A stretch of 64,000 nt of DNA from Winslowiella arboricola. GTDB lineage: Bacteria > Pseudomonadota > Gammaproteobacteria > Enterobacterales > Enterobacteriaceae. This document shows positions 8,531 through 18,184 of the stretch, one piece after another. A program made the translations under genes and the position numbers. How positions within the stretch are numbered: position 1 is the stretch's first letter; each line of letters begins with the position of its first letter. The stretch spans positions 434,001 through 498,000 of the forward strand of contig NZ_JAODIM010000043.1 of the NCBI RefSeq assembly GCF_025527015.1, given 5' to 3'. The notes below the pieces were generated by a model. It did no database searches and was not told the origin of the DNA. It saw nothing but the letters and a program-made list of their open reading frames with translations.

Positions 8531-10155
8531 TGAGTGACTACATTCTGGAAATGCGCCATCTGGCGATCGCCACCCTGCAGGGTGCGCCACTGGTGCAGGA
8601 TATCTCGCTGACGTTAAAACGAGGTGAAGTGCTGGGGCTGATTGGTGAATCAGGCGCCGGGAAATCGACCATCGGGCTGGCGGCGCTGGGCTATGCACGT
8701 CAGGGCTGCCGTATCAGTCACGGCGAGATCCTGCTGGATGGCGAAGATATTATGCAACTGCCATCGGCGCAACGGCGCGCGCTGCGCGGCAAAAAAGTAG
8801 CCTATGTGGCGCAGAGCGCGGCGGCGGCGTTTAATCCGGCGCTGACCATCGGTAAACAGGTGTGTGAAGGGCCGTTGCGGCATGGATTAATGAACAAGGC
8901 GCAGGCGCAGGAATGGGCGGTAACGCTGTTTCGCGCGCTGGATCTGCCGGATCCGGACAATATCGGCAAGCGCTATCCGCACCAGCTCTCAGGTGGCCAG
9001 TTGCAGCGCGCGATGGCGGCGATGGCGATGTCCTGCAAGCCGGACCTGTTGGTGATGGATGAGCCGACCACCGCGCTGGATGTCACCACCCAGATTGAAG
9101 TGCTGGTGATGCTACGCGATCTGGTGCGCAAGTTTAATACGGCGGCGCTGTATATCACCCACGACCTGGCGGTGGTCGCCCAGCTGGCAGACCGTATTAT
9201 GGTGTTGCGACAGGGCAAAGAGGTGGAAACCAATACCACTGAGGCAATTCTGCAACAGCCGCAACAGGCGTATACCCGTCAGCTGGTTGCTGAACGGGTG
9301 CACAGCTTTGAGCTGGAAAAAGAGAGCGTCGATGCGCAGGCCGCACCGCTGCTGGCGATTAACCAGCTGTCAACCGGCTACAATCGCCAGCGCGTGGTGC
9401 ATAACGTCAGTCTGTCACTGCGTCGCGGTCAGACGCTGGCGATAATAGGCGAATCGGGCAGTGGTAAAAGTACGCTGGCGCGGGCGCTGACCGGCCTGCT
9501 GGCGGATACTGAAGGCGAGATGCTGTTTGAAGGCAGACCGCTGGATAAACGTTATCAGCGGCGGGAAAAGGAGTCCCTGCGCCGCATCCAGATGATCTAC
9601 CAGTTGCCGGATGTGGCACTTAATCCGCGGCAAACCATTTTCGAGCTGATTGGTCGCCCGGTTGCCTTCTATTTTGGTCATCACCCGCAGCAGGTGCGCC
9701 AGCGCGTGGTTGAGCTGATGCAGCTTACTGAGCTGCCGCTTAACCTGCTTGATCGCCTTCCCCGCGAGCTGTCCGGCGGCCAGAAGCAGCGTGTCTGTAT
9801 CGCCCGTGCGCTGGCCGCTCAGCCGGATCTGATTGTCTGTGACGAAGCCACTTCGGCGCTGGATCCGCTGGTAGCAGAAGGGGTGCTGAATCTGCTACGC
9901 CGCCTGCAACAACAGCTGGGGCTGTCCTATCTGTTTATCACTCACGATCTCGGCACCGTGCGGCGTATTGCCCATGATGTCGCGGTGATGTATCAGGGCC
10001 GTATCGTCGCGCAGGGGCCGACCGGACAGGTGTTCAGCCAGCCGATGCACAGCTACACCGAGACATTGCTGAACTCAGTACCGGAAATGCATTCAGGCTG
10101 GCTGGATGAAGTACTGAGTAAACGGGCGCCAACGTTATCAACAGGAGCATTATGA
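8530..10155 (+). CDS. Fused double ATP-binding protein, DppD-DppF type (locus A)
   Basis: A 541-residue protein carrying two complete ABC ATPase domains in one chain, where Dpp/Opp systems usually have two genes. Domain one has Walker A GESGAGKST (39-47), signature LSGGQLQR and Walker B LLVMDEP. Domain two has [17 protein letters not shown] and LIVCDEA, with glutamate followed by alanine instead of proline. The inter-domain linker is near residue 260. It energises the permeases encoded just upstream. Its stop overlaps the hydrolase start (ATGA). Confidence 0.9.
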   Translation: MSDYILEMRHLAIATLQGAPLVQDISLTLKRGEVLGLIGESGAGKSTIGLAALGYARQGCRISHGEILLDGEDIMQLPSAQRRALRGKKVAYVAQSAAAAFNPALTIGKQVCEGPLRHGLMNKAQAQEWAVTLFRALDLPDPDNIGKRYPHQLSGGQLQRAMAAMAMSCKPDLLVMDEPTTALDVTTQIEVLVMLRDLVRKFNTAALYITHDLAVVAQLADRIMVLRQGKEVETNTTEAILQQPQQAYTRQLVAERVHSFELEKESVDAQAAPLLAINQLSTGYNRQRVVHNVSLSLRRGQTLAIIGESGSGKSTLARALTGLLADTEGEMLFEGRPLDKRYQRREKESLRRIQMIYQLPDVALNPRQTIFELIGRPVAFYFGHHPQQVRQRVVELMQLTELPLNLLDRLPRELSGGQKQRVCIARALAAQPDLIVCDEATSALDPLVAEGVLNLLRRLQQQLGLSYLFITHDLGTVRRIAHDVAVMYQGRIVAQGPTGQVFSQPMHSYTETLLNSVPEMHSGWLDEVLSKRAPTLSTGAL

Positions 10156-12173
10156 AACAGATCATCAGTGATTTTCCCCATGCGGTGACCGTGACCGAAC
10201 ACCTGTGGATTACCCTGCGCGATGGCACCCGCCTGGCGGTGCGCATGTGGTTGCCGGATTCCGCCAGCAGCACGCCGGTTCCGGCGATCCTCGAATATAT
10301 TCCTTATCGCAAACGTGACGGCACCCGTACGCGCGATGAGCCGATGCATGGCTATTTTTCCGGCCACGGCTATGCCGTGCTGCGGGTTGATATGCGCGGT
10401 AGCGGTGAGTCCGATGGCTTGCTGGCCGATGAATATCTGTTGCAGGAGCAGGAAGATGCGCTGGAGGTGATCGACTGGATCAGCCGTCAGCACTGGTGCA
10501 ATGGCGCGGTCGGCATGATGGGTAAATCGTGGGGCGGTTTTAACTGCCTGCAACTGGCAGCGCGCCGTCCTGCGGCGCTGAAGGCGATTATTACTGTCTG
10601 CTCCACCGACGATCGCTACAACGATGATATTCACTATAAAGGCGGCTGCCTGCTGAATGACAATCTGTGGTGGGGCGGCATTATGCTGGCCTATCAGAGT
10701 CGTCCGCAGGATCCGCAACTGACTGGCGGGCAGTGGCGTGAAGAGTGGCAGGCGCGGCTGGATAATATGCCGTTCTTCCCGGCGCTGTGGATGGAACATC
10801 CGCTGCGTGACGCCTACTGGCAGCAGGGTTCGGTATGTGAGGACTGGTCGGCGATTCAGTGCCCGGTGCTGGCGATTGGCGGCTGGGCGGATGCTTACAG
10901 TAATGCGGTATTCCGTCTGATGGATAACCTTCAGGTGCCGAGCCGGGCAATTATTGGCCCCTGGGCGCATATCTATCCGCAGGATGGCACGCCGGAACCG
11001 GCGATTGGTTTTCTGCAGGAGGGCGTGAGCTGGTGGGATCACTGGCTGAAAGGTGCGGACAATGACGCGATGGCTGGACCACGCGTGCAGGCATGGCTGA
11101 ATGACAGCCAGCCACCTTCTTCACAGCGGCCAACTGTGCGCGGCGAGTGGGTCGGTTTTAATAGCGGCAGCGCCGATAATGTGGCCGATCGCCGCTGGTA
11201 TCTGGATCGCGGACAGCTTAACCGTGTCGCGAATCCTGATGCCAGCTGGTACAGCGTCTGTTCACCGCAGAACCACGGCCTGATGGGCGGTGAGTGGATG
11301 GGCGCTGGCGTGCTGGGTGAAAGTCCGCCGGATCAGCGTATTGACGATGGTCAGGCGGAAATTTTTGACGGTGAACCGCTGGCCGAACCGCTGGCGTTCT
11401 TCGGCTTCCCGCAGTTTGAGGTGCTGCTGAAAAGCGATAAACCGGCGGCAATGCTGTATGTGCGCCTCTCCGACGTCTCACCGGACGGTGCGGTTAACCG
11501 CGTCACGCACGGCTGGGTGAACCTGGCTCATTTACAGGGGCAGGATAAAAATGTGCCGCTGACGCCGGGCGTAGCGGTGAAGGTAAAGGTGCAGCTGGAT
11601 GGCATCGCCTGGCGCTTTGCCGCCGGTCACCGCATGCGGGTATCGGTTGCCACCACGTTCTGGCCAATGATCTGGCCGATGGCGGAGCAGGCGACCTTAA
11701 CCCTCGACCTGGCCAGCGCCAGCCTGACGTTGCCGGTTTGCGCGAATCCGCAGGCTATTGCCGGGCCAGACCCGCAGCCGGCAACGGCGGCGAATACACC
11801 ACTCACGCTGTTATCACCGGGACGCGTTGAGCGTAGCCTGCATTACGATGTGCTGAGCGACAGCTGGACCAGCGTGACCGAAGGGATTGGCGGCGTTTTT
11901 GGTGAAGGGGTGTACCTGTTTGATGATATCGACACCACGGTTGATCACAGTCTGCGGCGTCAGCTGAGCGTCAGCAATCAGGATCCGCTTTCTGCGCACT
12001 ATCTGCTGACGCAGACAATGAAAATCGGTCGCGAAGGCTGGTGGACGGAAGCTGATATTGTGCTGGAGATGCGCAGCGATCTGACGCACTTTATCGTCAG
12101 CGGCACCATGAAAGTGACGTTTAATGGTGAAGCGGTGGCCGATAAAGTGTGGAACCAGCGTATCGCCCGCTGA
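10152..12173 (+). CDS. CocE/NonD-family serine hydrolase (X-Pro dipeptidyl-peptidase S15-like)
   Basis: A 673-residue alpha/beta hydrolase of the CocE/X-Pro dipeptidyl-peptidase group. The N-terminal catalytic domain carries RVDMRGSGES, the nucleophile elbow MGKSWGG (serine near residue 125), an aspartate in GGWADAY and a histidine in GPWAHIYP. A C-terminal jelly-roll-like domain follows. No signal peptide is seen, so it should act in the cytoplasm on the imported compound, as an acyl-amide, ester or proline-peptide hydrolase. The ATGA overlap with the ATPase makes it part of the transporter operon. The exact substrate is not predictable from sequence. Confidence 0.85.
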   Translation: MKQIISDFPHAVTVTEHLWITLRDGTRLAVRMWLPDSASSTPVPAILEYIPYRKRDGTRTRDEPMHGYFSGHGYAVLRVDMRGSGESDGLLADEYLLQEQEDALEVIDWISRQHWCNGAVGMMGKSWGGFNCLQLAARRPAALKAIITVCSTDDRYNDDIHYKGGCLLNDNLWWGGIMLAYQSRPQDPQLTGGQWREEWQARLDNMPFFPALWMEHPLRDAYWQQGSVCEDWSAIQCPVLAIGGWADAYSNAVFRLMDNLQVPSRAIIGPWAHIYPQDGTPEPAIGFLQEGVSWWDHWLKGADNDAMAGPRVQAWLNDSQPPSSQRPTVRGEWVGFNSGSADNVADRRWYLDRGQLNRVANPDASWYSVCSPQNHGLMGGEWMGAGVLGESPPDQRIDDGQAEIFDGEPLAEPLAFFGFPQFEVLLKSDKPAAMLYVRLSDVSPDGAVNRVTHGWVNLAHLQGQDKNVPLTPGVAVKVKVQLDGIAWRFAAGHRMRVSVATTFWPMIWPMAEQATLTLDLASASLTLPVCANPQAIAGPDPQPATAANTPLTLLSPGRVERSLHYDVLSDSWTSVTEGIGGVFGEGVYLFDDIDTTVDHSLRRQLSVSNQDPLSAHYLLTQTMKIGREGWWTEADIVLEMRSDLTHFIVSGTMKVTFNGEAVADKVWNQRIAR

Positions 12174-12180
12174 ATGAGTA

Positions 12181-12207
12181 TGCACCGCCATGCAGGGTGG
12201 CGGTGCA
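12181..12207. terminator. Hairpin between convergent hydrolase and nitrilase genes
   Basis: A perfect 10-bp inverted repeat (TGCACCGCCA / TGGCGGTGCA) with a 7-base loop lies in the 44-base gap between two convergent genes. There is no clear T-run on either side, so it is a probable but weak bidirectional terminator. Confidence 0.5.
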
Positions 12208-12217
12208 GTTCCAGCGG

Positions 12218-13207
12218 CTACTCGACAGGTTTGTCAAAGACAGGAATATCGGTGGAAAATCTGGCGCTACGGGAATCACGCTCATAACCCTGAGTTTCAC
12301 ACAGCAGGCCGTAAAGTTCAGGCCGACGTCCGTGGATCCATCTTCTGCCAGTCGACATAGCAAGCAGACTTAAATCGAGATCAGCAGAGACCATCTTATC
12401 CTCGAAAGAACCGGTTTCTTTAACCACGCGGCCATAGGGATCGAGGATCATCGCGTTACCCGAACGCACCTCATCGTGATCCAGCCCGACACCATTGCTG
12501 AACAGGATAAAGAGTCCGTTGTCATGGGCGCGGGCAGGCAGCCAGCGCATCAGCCAGCCACGGGCGTGTTCACCTTGAAAGGCCGCTTCCAGCGCCTGCG
12601 GATCGCTCTCTCTGTTTTCCCACAGGGTGGCCGGAATGACTTTCATACCATAAGGGCTACGGGAGTTCGTGCCGCCGGTCTGGTGTGGCGCCAGCAGAAT
12701 ATCCGCGCCGAGCAACGCTGTTGCCCGCGCATTCTCAACCAGATTGTTATCCCAGCAGATCAGCACGCCAACCCGCACACCCCATGGGGTATCAAAAACG
12801 GTATAGCGGTCGCCCCGGGCGATGGTCGGATGCTCAAAAGCGTGCAGCTTACGATGCACATGCACAGTAGCGTCCGGCATACAGACCGCATAACTGTTAT
12901 ATAACTGTCCGTCCTCGCCCAGTTCAATCAGCCCGACGGCGATTGCCATCTGATATTTTTTAGCCAGGGGAATGATGCGCGCCAGTGAGGGACTGCCATC
13001 AATTTTTTCCGCCAGCGCCATCACTTCGTCGTCAGCCAGATTCGGCACATGCCAGTAACCGGTGATACACATCTCTGGAAAGGCGAGGATTTTCACCTCC
13101 TGACGCGCAGCCTGATAAATAAAGGCTTCAATTTGCGCCAGGTTATACTCTTTATCGCTGGCCCGATGCCAGAACTGTACTGTCGCGACCCGCAAATTTT
13201 TTTTCAT
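12218..13207 (-). CDS. Nitrilase-superfamily carbon-nitrogen hydrolase
   Basis: A 329-residue carbon-nitrogen hydrolase, cleaving amides or nitriles through a Glu-Lys-Cys triad. The glutamate is in FPEMCITGY, the lysine in HRKLHAFEH and the cysteine in LICWDNNLVENARA. The ATG at 13207 was chosen because AGGAG lies eight bases upstream; an upstream frame-start at 13222 lacks such a site. It is convergent with the CocE-like hydrolase and divergent from the LysR gene, which may control it. Within locus A it adds a second amide-cleaving activity. The substrate is unknown. Confidence 0.85.
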   Translation of the reverse strand: MKKNLRVATVQFWHRASDKEYNLAQIEAFIYQAARQEVKILAFPEMCITGYWHVPNLADDEVMALAEKIDGSPSLARIIPLAKKYQMAIAVGLIELGEDGQLYNSYAVCMPDATVHVHRKLHAFEHPTIARGDRYTVFDTPWGVRVGVLICWDNNLVENARATALLGADILLAPHQTGGTNSRSPYGMKVIPATLWENRESDPQALEAAFQGEHARGWLMRWLPARAHDNGLFILFSNGVGLDHDEVRSGNAMILDPYGRVVKETGSFEDKMVSADLDLSLLAMSTGRRWIHGRRPELYGLLCETQGYERDSRSARFSTDIPVFDKPVE

Positions 13208-13240
13208 ATTATCACTCCTCAACTGGAAACTACTGGCAAG

Positions 13241-13269
13241 TTCACCAGACGCAGGCGAGGTTGTATAAT
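13241..13269 (+). promoter_or_regulatory. Candidate sigma-70 promoter for the LysR gene at 13302
   Basis: TTCACC (13241-13246) and a perfect TATAAT (13264-13269) are separated by exactly 17 bases and end about 32 bases before the regulator's ATG. The site lies between the divergent nitrilase and LysR genes, as expected for an autoregulated LysR pair. Confidence 0.6.
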
Positions 13270-13301
13270 CACTCTTTTTCCAACGTTGATAACCATCAGG
13301 A

Positions 13302-14165
13302 ATGGATATAAAGCTGTTGCGGGCCTTTGTGACCTTAGCTCAGCAGGGGCGTTTTCACGCTGCTGCGGATATTCTGTGCCTGACACAACCGGCTTTGACT
13401 AAGCAAATCCAGACACTGGAGCACCTGATGGGCGTGACGCTGTTTCTGCGAGGTCGTCAGGGGGCAAAAATGACCGATGCCGGGCAGCAGCTCTATTCCG
13501 CCGCCTGCGAGTTGCTCAGTCACTACGACCAGTTTCGCGATTATGCGCGTGAGATACAGCAGGGCAGAGCCGGTAAGCTGACGCTGGGCTTTGGCATATC
13601 ATCTTTTCAGCTCGCGCCGACGCAGGTGATTGCTTTTCGGCAACAGTATCCGAATGTCGAGGTATCGCTAAACGATATTCCTTCCGACGTGCAGTGTCGC
13701 ATGCTGCTGGAAGGAACACTGCAGGCAGGATTTATCCGCCTGCCAGCGCCAGAACCGTTGAAAACCCGGATATTACTTGATGAAGCGCTGGTTCTTGCCA
13801 TACCTGCAGACGTTACAGTGGATGCTGAAAATATCCAGCCGGTGCTTGAACAGCATCAGCTGCTGCAAATCAGCCCGCACCGTGGTCGCGGGCTGGCGGA
13901 TCAAGCCGTCAGTTTTCTTAACCGGCATAAGCTTAGCGCCAGAGCCGTCGCGGTTGCGGATGATATTCAAACCTTACTGGCATTTGTAGCGGCGAGAAAT
14001 GGCGTGGCACTGCTGCCCGCCGCTGTGCGCCATATTATGCCAGCCGGAATCAAGCTGGTGCCACTGTCAGGAGAATACAGTCGCTGGCAGGTGGGGATTG
14101 CATGGAACCCGGCGATACAGGATGTGCTGCGCGATAAATTCCTGGCAATGTTGCCCGCAGATTAG
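13302..14165 (+). CDS. LysR-family transcriptional regulator (locus A)
   Basis: A 287-residue LysR regulator with an N-terminal helix-turn-helix (GRFHAAADILCLTQPALTKQI, about 17-37) and a C-terminal effector domain. It is divergent from the nitrilase gene across a 94-base gap, the usual layout when the regulator controls its neighbour. No good Shine-Dalgarno spacing is seen: CAGG ends one base before the ATG, so translation may be inefficient. Its last four bases overlap the convergent GntR gene. Confidence 0.85.
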   Translation: MDIKLLRAFVTLAQQGRFHAAADILCLTQPALTKQIQTLEHLMGVTLFLRGRQGAKMTDAGQQLYSAACELLSHYDQFRDYAREIQQGRAGKLTLGFGISSFQLAPTQVIAFRQQYPNVEVSLNDIPSDVQCRMLLEGTLQAGFIRLPAPEPLKTRILLDEALVLAIPADVTVDAENIQPVLEQHQLLQISPHRGRGLADQAVSFLNRHKLSARAVAVADDIQTLLAFVAARNGVALLPAAVRHIMPAGIKLVPLSGEYSRWQVGIAWNPAIQDVLRDKFLAMLPAD

Positions 14166-14830
14166 CCGCGACTGGCACTCAAAAACTCCACCATTTTCTG
14201 GTTACCATCAAGAATATCCTCCTGAATCGCGCGCCGTGCCGCCTGGCCGTCGCGATTTTTCAGCGCCTGAAGAATATCGTGATGATGCTCGATCGCCATG
14301 CGCTGGGAGAAGTACTCCCAGGCCTCGGCCACCAGCGGTCCGGTGCGCATCCACAGTGAATTGATAAAGTGGCTTAATAACGGCATTTGCGCACTGCGCG
14401 CCAGCAGCAGATGAAATTCACTGTTCAGACGCAGCGCCTGCGACATATTACCCACGGAAATCACCTGCATACTCTCGGCGATATTGCACTCAATGGCATG
14501 CAGGCCCGCCGGGGTAATCAGTTCAGCGGCTTTTTCCGCACCAAACCCCTCCAGTTCAAGCCGCAGCGTGCGGATTTCATCGTACTGCCGGGTATCCAGC
14601 TGTGGCACGCGAATATCCTTCGGCGTACGCATCTCCAGCGCCTGCTCTTTAGCCAGTTGCAAAATAGCATCTCTGACCGGCGTAACGCTGGTATCAACCT
14701 GCAGCGCAATATCACGGATTTTCAGCCGATCGTTGGGCCTGAACTGCCCGCAAATCAACGCCTGGCGCAGCATGTCATAGACCGTGGTGCCCAGCGAGGA
14801 GTGATTGATCGAGCTAAGTGGATAAGTCAT
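14162..14830 (-). CDS. GntR-family regulator, FadR/FCD type (locus A)
   Basis: A 222-residue regulator. The winged helix at about 10-75 contains DRLKIRDIALQVDTSVTPVRDAI. The FCD effector domain (about 90-215) carries metal-ligand histidines in LNSEFHLLLA and EHHHDIL. FCD regulators usually bind organic acids or amino-acid-like ligands. It lies directly downstream of the kinase and aminotransferase-remnant genes on the same strand, so it probably belongs to their transcription unit and may repress it through the palindrome at 16492. Confidence 0.88.
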   Translation of the reverse strand: MTYPLSSINHSSLGTTVYDMLRQALICGQFRPNDRLKIRDIALQVDTSVTPVRDAILQLAKEQALEMRTPKDIRVPQLDTRQYDEIRTLRLELEGFGAEKAAELITPAGLHAIECNIAESMQVISVGNMSQALRLNSEFHLLLARSAQMPLLSHFINSLWMRTGPLVAEAWEYFSQRMAIEHHHDILQALKNRDGQAARRAIQEDILDGNQKMVEFLSASRG

Positions 14831-14852
14831 GGTTCGCCCTGGTAATTTGCGA

Positions 14853-15347
14853 TTAACGGGATGTCAGCGTTTGCAAAGTATGACGCAATATCTCAAGAAA
14901 ATGGTCGGCATCGGCGGGTTTAAACGGCAGCGGCGGACGCACTTTAATCACCTGGCCATGGCTGCCGCTGGCACCGACTAACACGCCGTTTTCCGCCAGC
15001 TGGTTGACCAGCCGCGCTGCCATACCGCTATCCGGCGTTTTTACTGCCGGATTACTGACAATCTCCAGCCCGGCATACAGACCCGCACCGCGCACATCGC
15101 CAATTAACGGATAGTCGGCGGCAATGCTGCGTAAGCCATCCATCAGGTAAGCGCCAGTGGTTAAGGCGTTCTGTTGCAGCTGTTCATCTTCAATCACCTG
15201 CAATACCGCCAGACCCACGGCGGCGGAGACCGGGTTACCGCCAAAGGTATTAAAGTAGCGGGTGCGGGCGCCAAATTCTGCCAGCAACGCTGGTCTGGCG
15301 ATCAGGGCGGCGCGACGTTGCATCAGGGTTGCGGTATCCGCGTTCAT
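14853..15347 (-). pseudogene. Class III aminotransferase remnant with large internal in-frame deletion
   Basis: A 164-residue open frame with its own ribosome binding site (GGGAGA before the ATG). The first ~15 residues (LMQRRAALI) match the start of the aminotransferase/phospho-lyase at 38042 (LVARRQALL). The sequence then jumps directly to the C-terminal third of that family ([42 protein letters not shown]). About 270 central residues are missing, including the DEVQ block and the PLP-binding lysine, so it cannot be catalytic. Gene order with the upstream kinase matches locus B, which supports decay of a once complete pair. An assembly artefact cannot be excluded. Confidence 0.85.
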
Positions 15348-15366
15348 CGTTAAATCTCCCGTTAAA

Positions 15367-16434
15367 TTAACAACAAAGTGCCATCAGCTGGTCGCGACCT
15401 GCTGTCAGCGGCTGGGTGCGAAAATGATCCAGCAGCGCCCAGGCCATCGGATTGTGGCGCAAAATATAGTCCCGGTTTTCGGGAAACAACACTGAACGCC
15501 ATTCGGTAATCAGCACCCTGATCGTCAGGCGCGCCAGAATCAGCTCATACAGCAGCATCAGTTCCTGTTGCTGTAACGGCATCCGCTGCTGGTAGCCGTT
15601 AACGATCTGCGCCACTGCCGTTAACGGGTTACGGACGTCGGGTTGCATATAATAGGAAGCTGCGGTGGCGATCTCATTAATCAGCGGCGCACAGACCATA
15701 TCGCCAAAATCAAGAATGCCGCTCACTGTGGCAGGATGCTGGCGATCAAGCAGAATATTGCTGCCGCTAAGATCGTTGTGGATCACCTGTTTGCGCAGCG
15801 CATTCAGTTGCGGAAGCAGCTGGCTGGTGAAGTGCGAGATAAACTGCATTATCCAGTCACGGCGTGCGCCGGCGGGCAGATAGCCGGTCGCCGTCAGCAG
15901 CCTGCCGGTATGCATTAGATCCCAGAGAATGGTGCGCTGCTGCGCCGGATGGGAAAAATCACTGATCGCCAGGTCGAGCTGCGCCATAATATTGCCCAGG
16001 CTGGAGAGCAGCGACGCACTGTTATCTGCAGGTTCAGGCGTTCTGCCTGCCAGCAGGGTGATTAACACGCCATACACCGGGTTGCCAGCCTCGTCATAAC
16101 AGACAAACTCACAATCGCCGCTCTGGGTGTGGATTAAGCGTGGCACCGGCAGTGATGGCGCACGCTGTGCAATATGGAGTAAGACCTGCTCCTGAAAATC
16201 GCGGGTAATGGCATCATCGCAGCGGTTATAAAATTTCATTACCCAGGCTGCATCTGACGAACTCTGCACACGAAAATTTTTATCCCGCTCGCCGCTCAGT
16301 AACGTTATTTTCCCGGTCAGGCCATACTGCTGATGCGCGATGCGTTCAGCCATGGCAACGGAAATTAGCGGCGGCGGTGAGGTCAGCATACCGCTGGTTA
16401 AAAAGGTGTCCATCTGAAGAGGCTGTGAAGTCAT
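15367..16434 (-). CDS. APH-fold kinase, hydroxylysine-kinase-like (locus A copy)
   Basis: A 355-residue phosphotransferase of the aminoglycoside phosphotransferase/choline kinase fold, cytoplasmic. The catalytic loop HNDLSGSNILL supplies the aspartate base and the metal-binding asparagine; the DFGD motif follows about 20 residues later. The ATG at 16434 has an AGGA upstream and gives a length almost equal to the paralogue at 36967 (357 residues). An upstream frame-start would add 11 residues. It is followed after 19 bases by the aminotransferase remnant. By analogy with animal AGPHD1 it probably phosphorylates a hydroxylated amine or amino acid; this is inference. Confidence 0.82.
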   Translation of the reverse strand: MTSQPLQMDTFLTSGMLTSPPPLISVAMAERIAHQQYGLTGKITLLSGERDKNFRVQSSSDAAWVMKFYNRCDDAITRDFQEQVLLHIAQRAPSLPVPRLIHTQSGDCEFVCYDEAGNPVYGVLITLLAGRTPEPADNSASLLSSLGNIMAQLDLAISDFSHPAQQRTILWDLMHTGRLLTATGYLPAGARRDWIMQFISHFTSQLLPQLNALRKQVIHNDLSGSNILLDRQHPATVSGILDFGDMVCAPLINEIATAASYYMQPDVRNPLTAVAQIVNGYQQRMPLQQQELMLLYELILARLTIRVLITEWRSVLFPENRDYILRHNPMAWALLDHFRTQPLTAGRDQLMALCC

Positions 16435-16746
16435 ATCCGGTTCCTGCCAGGCTGAGTCATCGCGCAAACGCTGAAGTTAATCTACATGATATTTGATGCA
16501 TCAAAATTGCTTTTTTATCGCCACAGGCGTGCGCGGATTAACTCAACCAACTGATTATTATCAACAATAACATTTGAATGCCTTTCAGCCATTGGTTATT
16601 CGTATGGCTATATGGGAGATGCATAATTCAGGCTTATCGCCAGAGCCGTGCATTATGATGCTGATTAGTCGCTATTTATGGTCTCATCAGGCTGACAGGT
16701 ATATGATAAGTGACAAGCCATCACATACTTAACCCAGAGACTAAGA
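16435..16746. other. Intergenic region between kinase gene (minus) and dcm (plus)
   Basis: About 310 bases with divergent promoters expected. The only strong structure is the 14-bp palindrome at 16492. The rest is AT-rich toward dcm and shows no convincing open frame, terminator or repeat. Confidence 0.5.
16492..16505. promoter_or_regulatory. Perfect 14-bp palindrome, candidate GntR operator
   Basis: TTTGATGCATCAAA is its own reverse complement and lies 58 bases before the kinase start, where a repressor of the kinase-remnant-gntR unit would bind. Symmetry and length suit an FCD-type GntR dimer. No second exact copy was noticed in the window. The link to the regulator at 14162 is inferred. 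Confidence 0.5.
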
Positions 16747-18177
16747 ATGTCCGATCTGTCGCAAATCGCTGAACAGCTGGCGCTCCAGGCCAGTGTAGAA
16801 ATGGAAGATAAAAAGCAAAAGGATCTGGCGCTGATTCAGCGTGTGCTGGAAATTTACGGACAGAAATATGTCGCTGAACTACTGCGCAAGGTGAGTCACA
16901 CCGAGTGGACCCGCGAAGGTATCAACCGCTGGGTTAAGGGCAAATGCCAGCCAAAACGCCTCACCCATGCGGAAGAGACATTGCTGCATAAAATGCTGCC
17001 TGCGGCGCCGGAAAAATCTGGCAACTACCGCTTTCGCTTTATTGATCTGTTTGCCGGGATTGGCGGTATTCGTAAGGGCTTTGACGCGATTGGCGGCCAG
17101 TGCGTATTTACCAGCGAGTGGAATCCGGAAGCGGTAAGAACCTATAAAGCTAACTGGTACAATGAGCCCGGCCGGCATATTTTTAACCGCGATATCCGCG
17201 ATGTCACCCTTAGCGCGTCGCCGGAGATCAGTGAAGAAAAAGCCTATCGCCATATCGACAGCACGATTCCCGATCACGATGTACTGCTGGCCGGTTTTCC
17301 CTGCCAGCCCTTCAGTGTAGCGGGCGTCAGTAAAAAGAACTCTCTTGGCAGAAAACATGGCTTTGAGTGTGATACGCAGGGCACGCTGTTCTTTGATGTG
17401 GCGCGCATTATTGCCGCCAAACAGCCAGCGGTATTTGTGCTGGAAAACGTGAAGAATTTAAAAAGCCATGACAAGGGCAACACCTTCCGCGTGATTATGC
17501 AGACCCTTGACGAACTGGGCTACGAAGTCGCGGATGCTGCCGGGACGGGCAAAGACGACCCAAAGGTGGTGGATGGTAAACATTTTCTGCCGCAGCATCG
17601 CGAGCGTATTGTGCTGGTGGGTTTCCGCCGCGATCTGGATATTCATCACGGCTTTACGCTGCGTGATATTGCGCAATTCTATCCCGCTTCGCGCCCGGCG
17701 ATCGCCGATCTGCTGGATGTGCCGCCAGAAGCCAAATATATCCTTACGCCGAAACTGTGGGAATATCTGTATAACTACGCCAAAAAGCATCAGGCAAAAG
17801 GCAATGGCTTTGGCTTTGGTCTGGTGAATCCGCAGAATAAAAACGCGGTGGCACGTACTCTGTCCGCGCGCTATCACAAAGATGGTTCCGAGATTTTGAT
17901 CGATCGCGGCTGGGATATGGCGCTGGGTGAACAGGATTTTGCAAACGCTGATAATCAGCAAAACCGCCCGCGCCGCCTGACGCCGCGTGAATGCGCCAGA
18001 CTGATGGGCTTTGAGCAGCCGGGGGAGAAGCGTTTTAACATCCCGGTCTCGGATACGCAATCCTACAAACAGTTTGGTAACAGCGTGGTGGTGCCGGTAT
18101 TTGCCGCCGTAGCCAGTTTGCTCCAGCCTTATATTGAGCAGGCCGTGGCGTTGAAAAAAGTGACGGAAGAAGTCTGA
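16747..18177 (+). CDS. dcm: DNA (cytosine-5-)-methyltransferase Dcm
   Basis: A 476-residue C5-cytosine methyltransferase. In E. coli, Dcm methylates the second C of CCWGG. The N-terminal helical domain (1-85) resembles E. coli Dcm. The catalytic motifs appear in order: [15 protein letters not shown] (motif I), [11 protein letters not shown] (motif IV, with the nucleophilic cysteine), VLENVKN (motif VI), [13 protein letters not shown] (motif VIII) and [12 protein letters not shown] (motif X). No vsr mismatch endonuclease overlaps its 3' end, unlike E. coli. No restriction enzyme is adjacent, so it is a solitary methylase. Confidence 0.95.
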   Translation: MSDLSQIAEQLALQASVEMEDKKQKDLALIQRVLEIYGQKYVAELLRKVSHTEWTREGINRWVKGKCQPKRLTHAEETLLHKMLPAAPEKSGNYRFRFIDLFAGIGGIRKGFDAIGGQCVFTSEWNPEAVRTYKANWYNEPGRHIFNRDIRDVTLSASPEISEEKAYRHIDSTIPDHDVLLAGFPCQPFSVAGVSKKNSLGRKHGFECDTQGTLFFDVARIIAAKQPAVFVLENVKNLKSHDKGNTFRVIMQTLDELGYEVADAAGTGKDDPKVVDGKHFLPQHRERIVLVGFRRDLDIHHGFTLRDIAQFYPASRPAIADLLDVPPEAKYILTPKLWEYLYNYAKKHQAKGNGFGFGLVNPQNKNAVARTLSARYHKDGSEILIDRGWDMALGEQDFANADNQQNRPRRLTPRECARLMGFEQPGEKRFNIPVSDTQSYKQFGNSVVVPVFAAVASLLQPYIEQAVALKKVTEEV

Positions 18178-18184
18178 CCGGTAA

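Noticed and set aside
10053-11042. 329-residue open frame on the minus strand
   Set aside because: It lies entirely antisense to the ATPase end and the CocE-like hydrolase, has no family resemblance and an Arg/His/Gln-rich composition typical of a frame shadow.
16747-18177. Cytosine methyltransferase considered as part of a restriction-modification system
   Set aside because: The sequence is of solitary Dcm type and no endonuclease gene is adjacent on either side.
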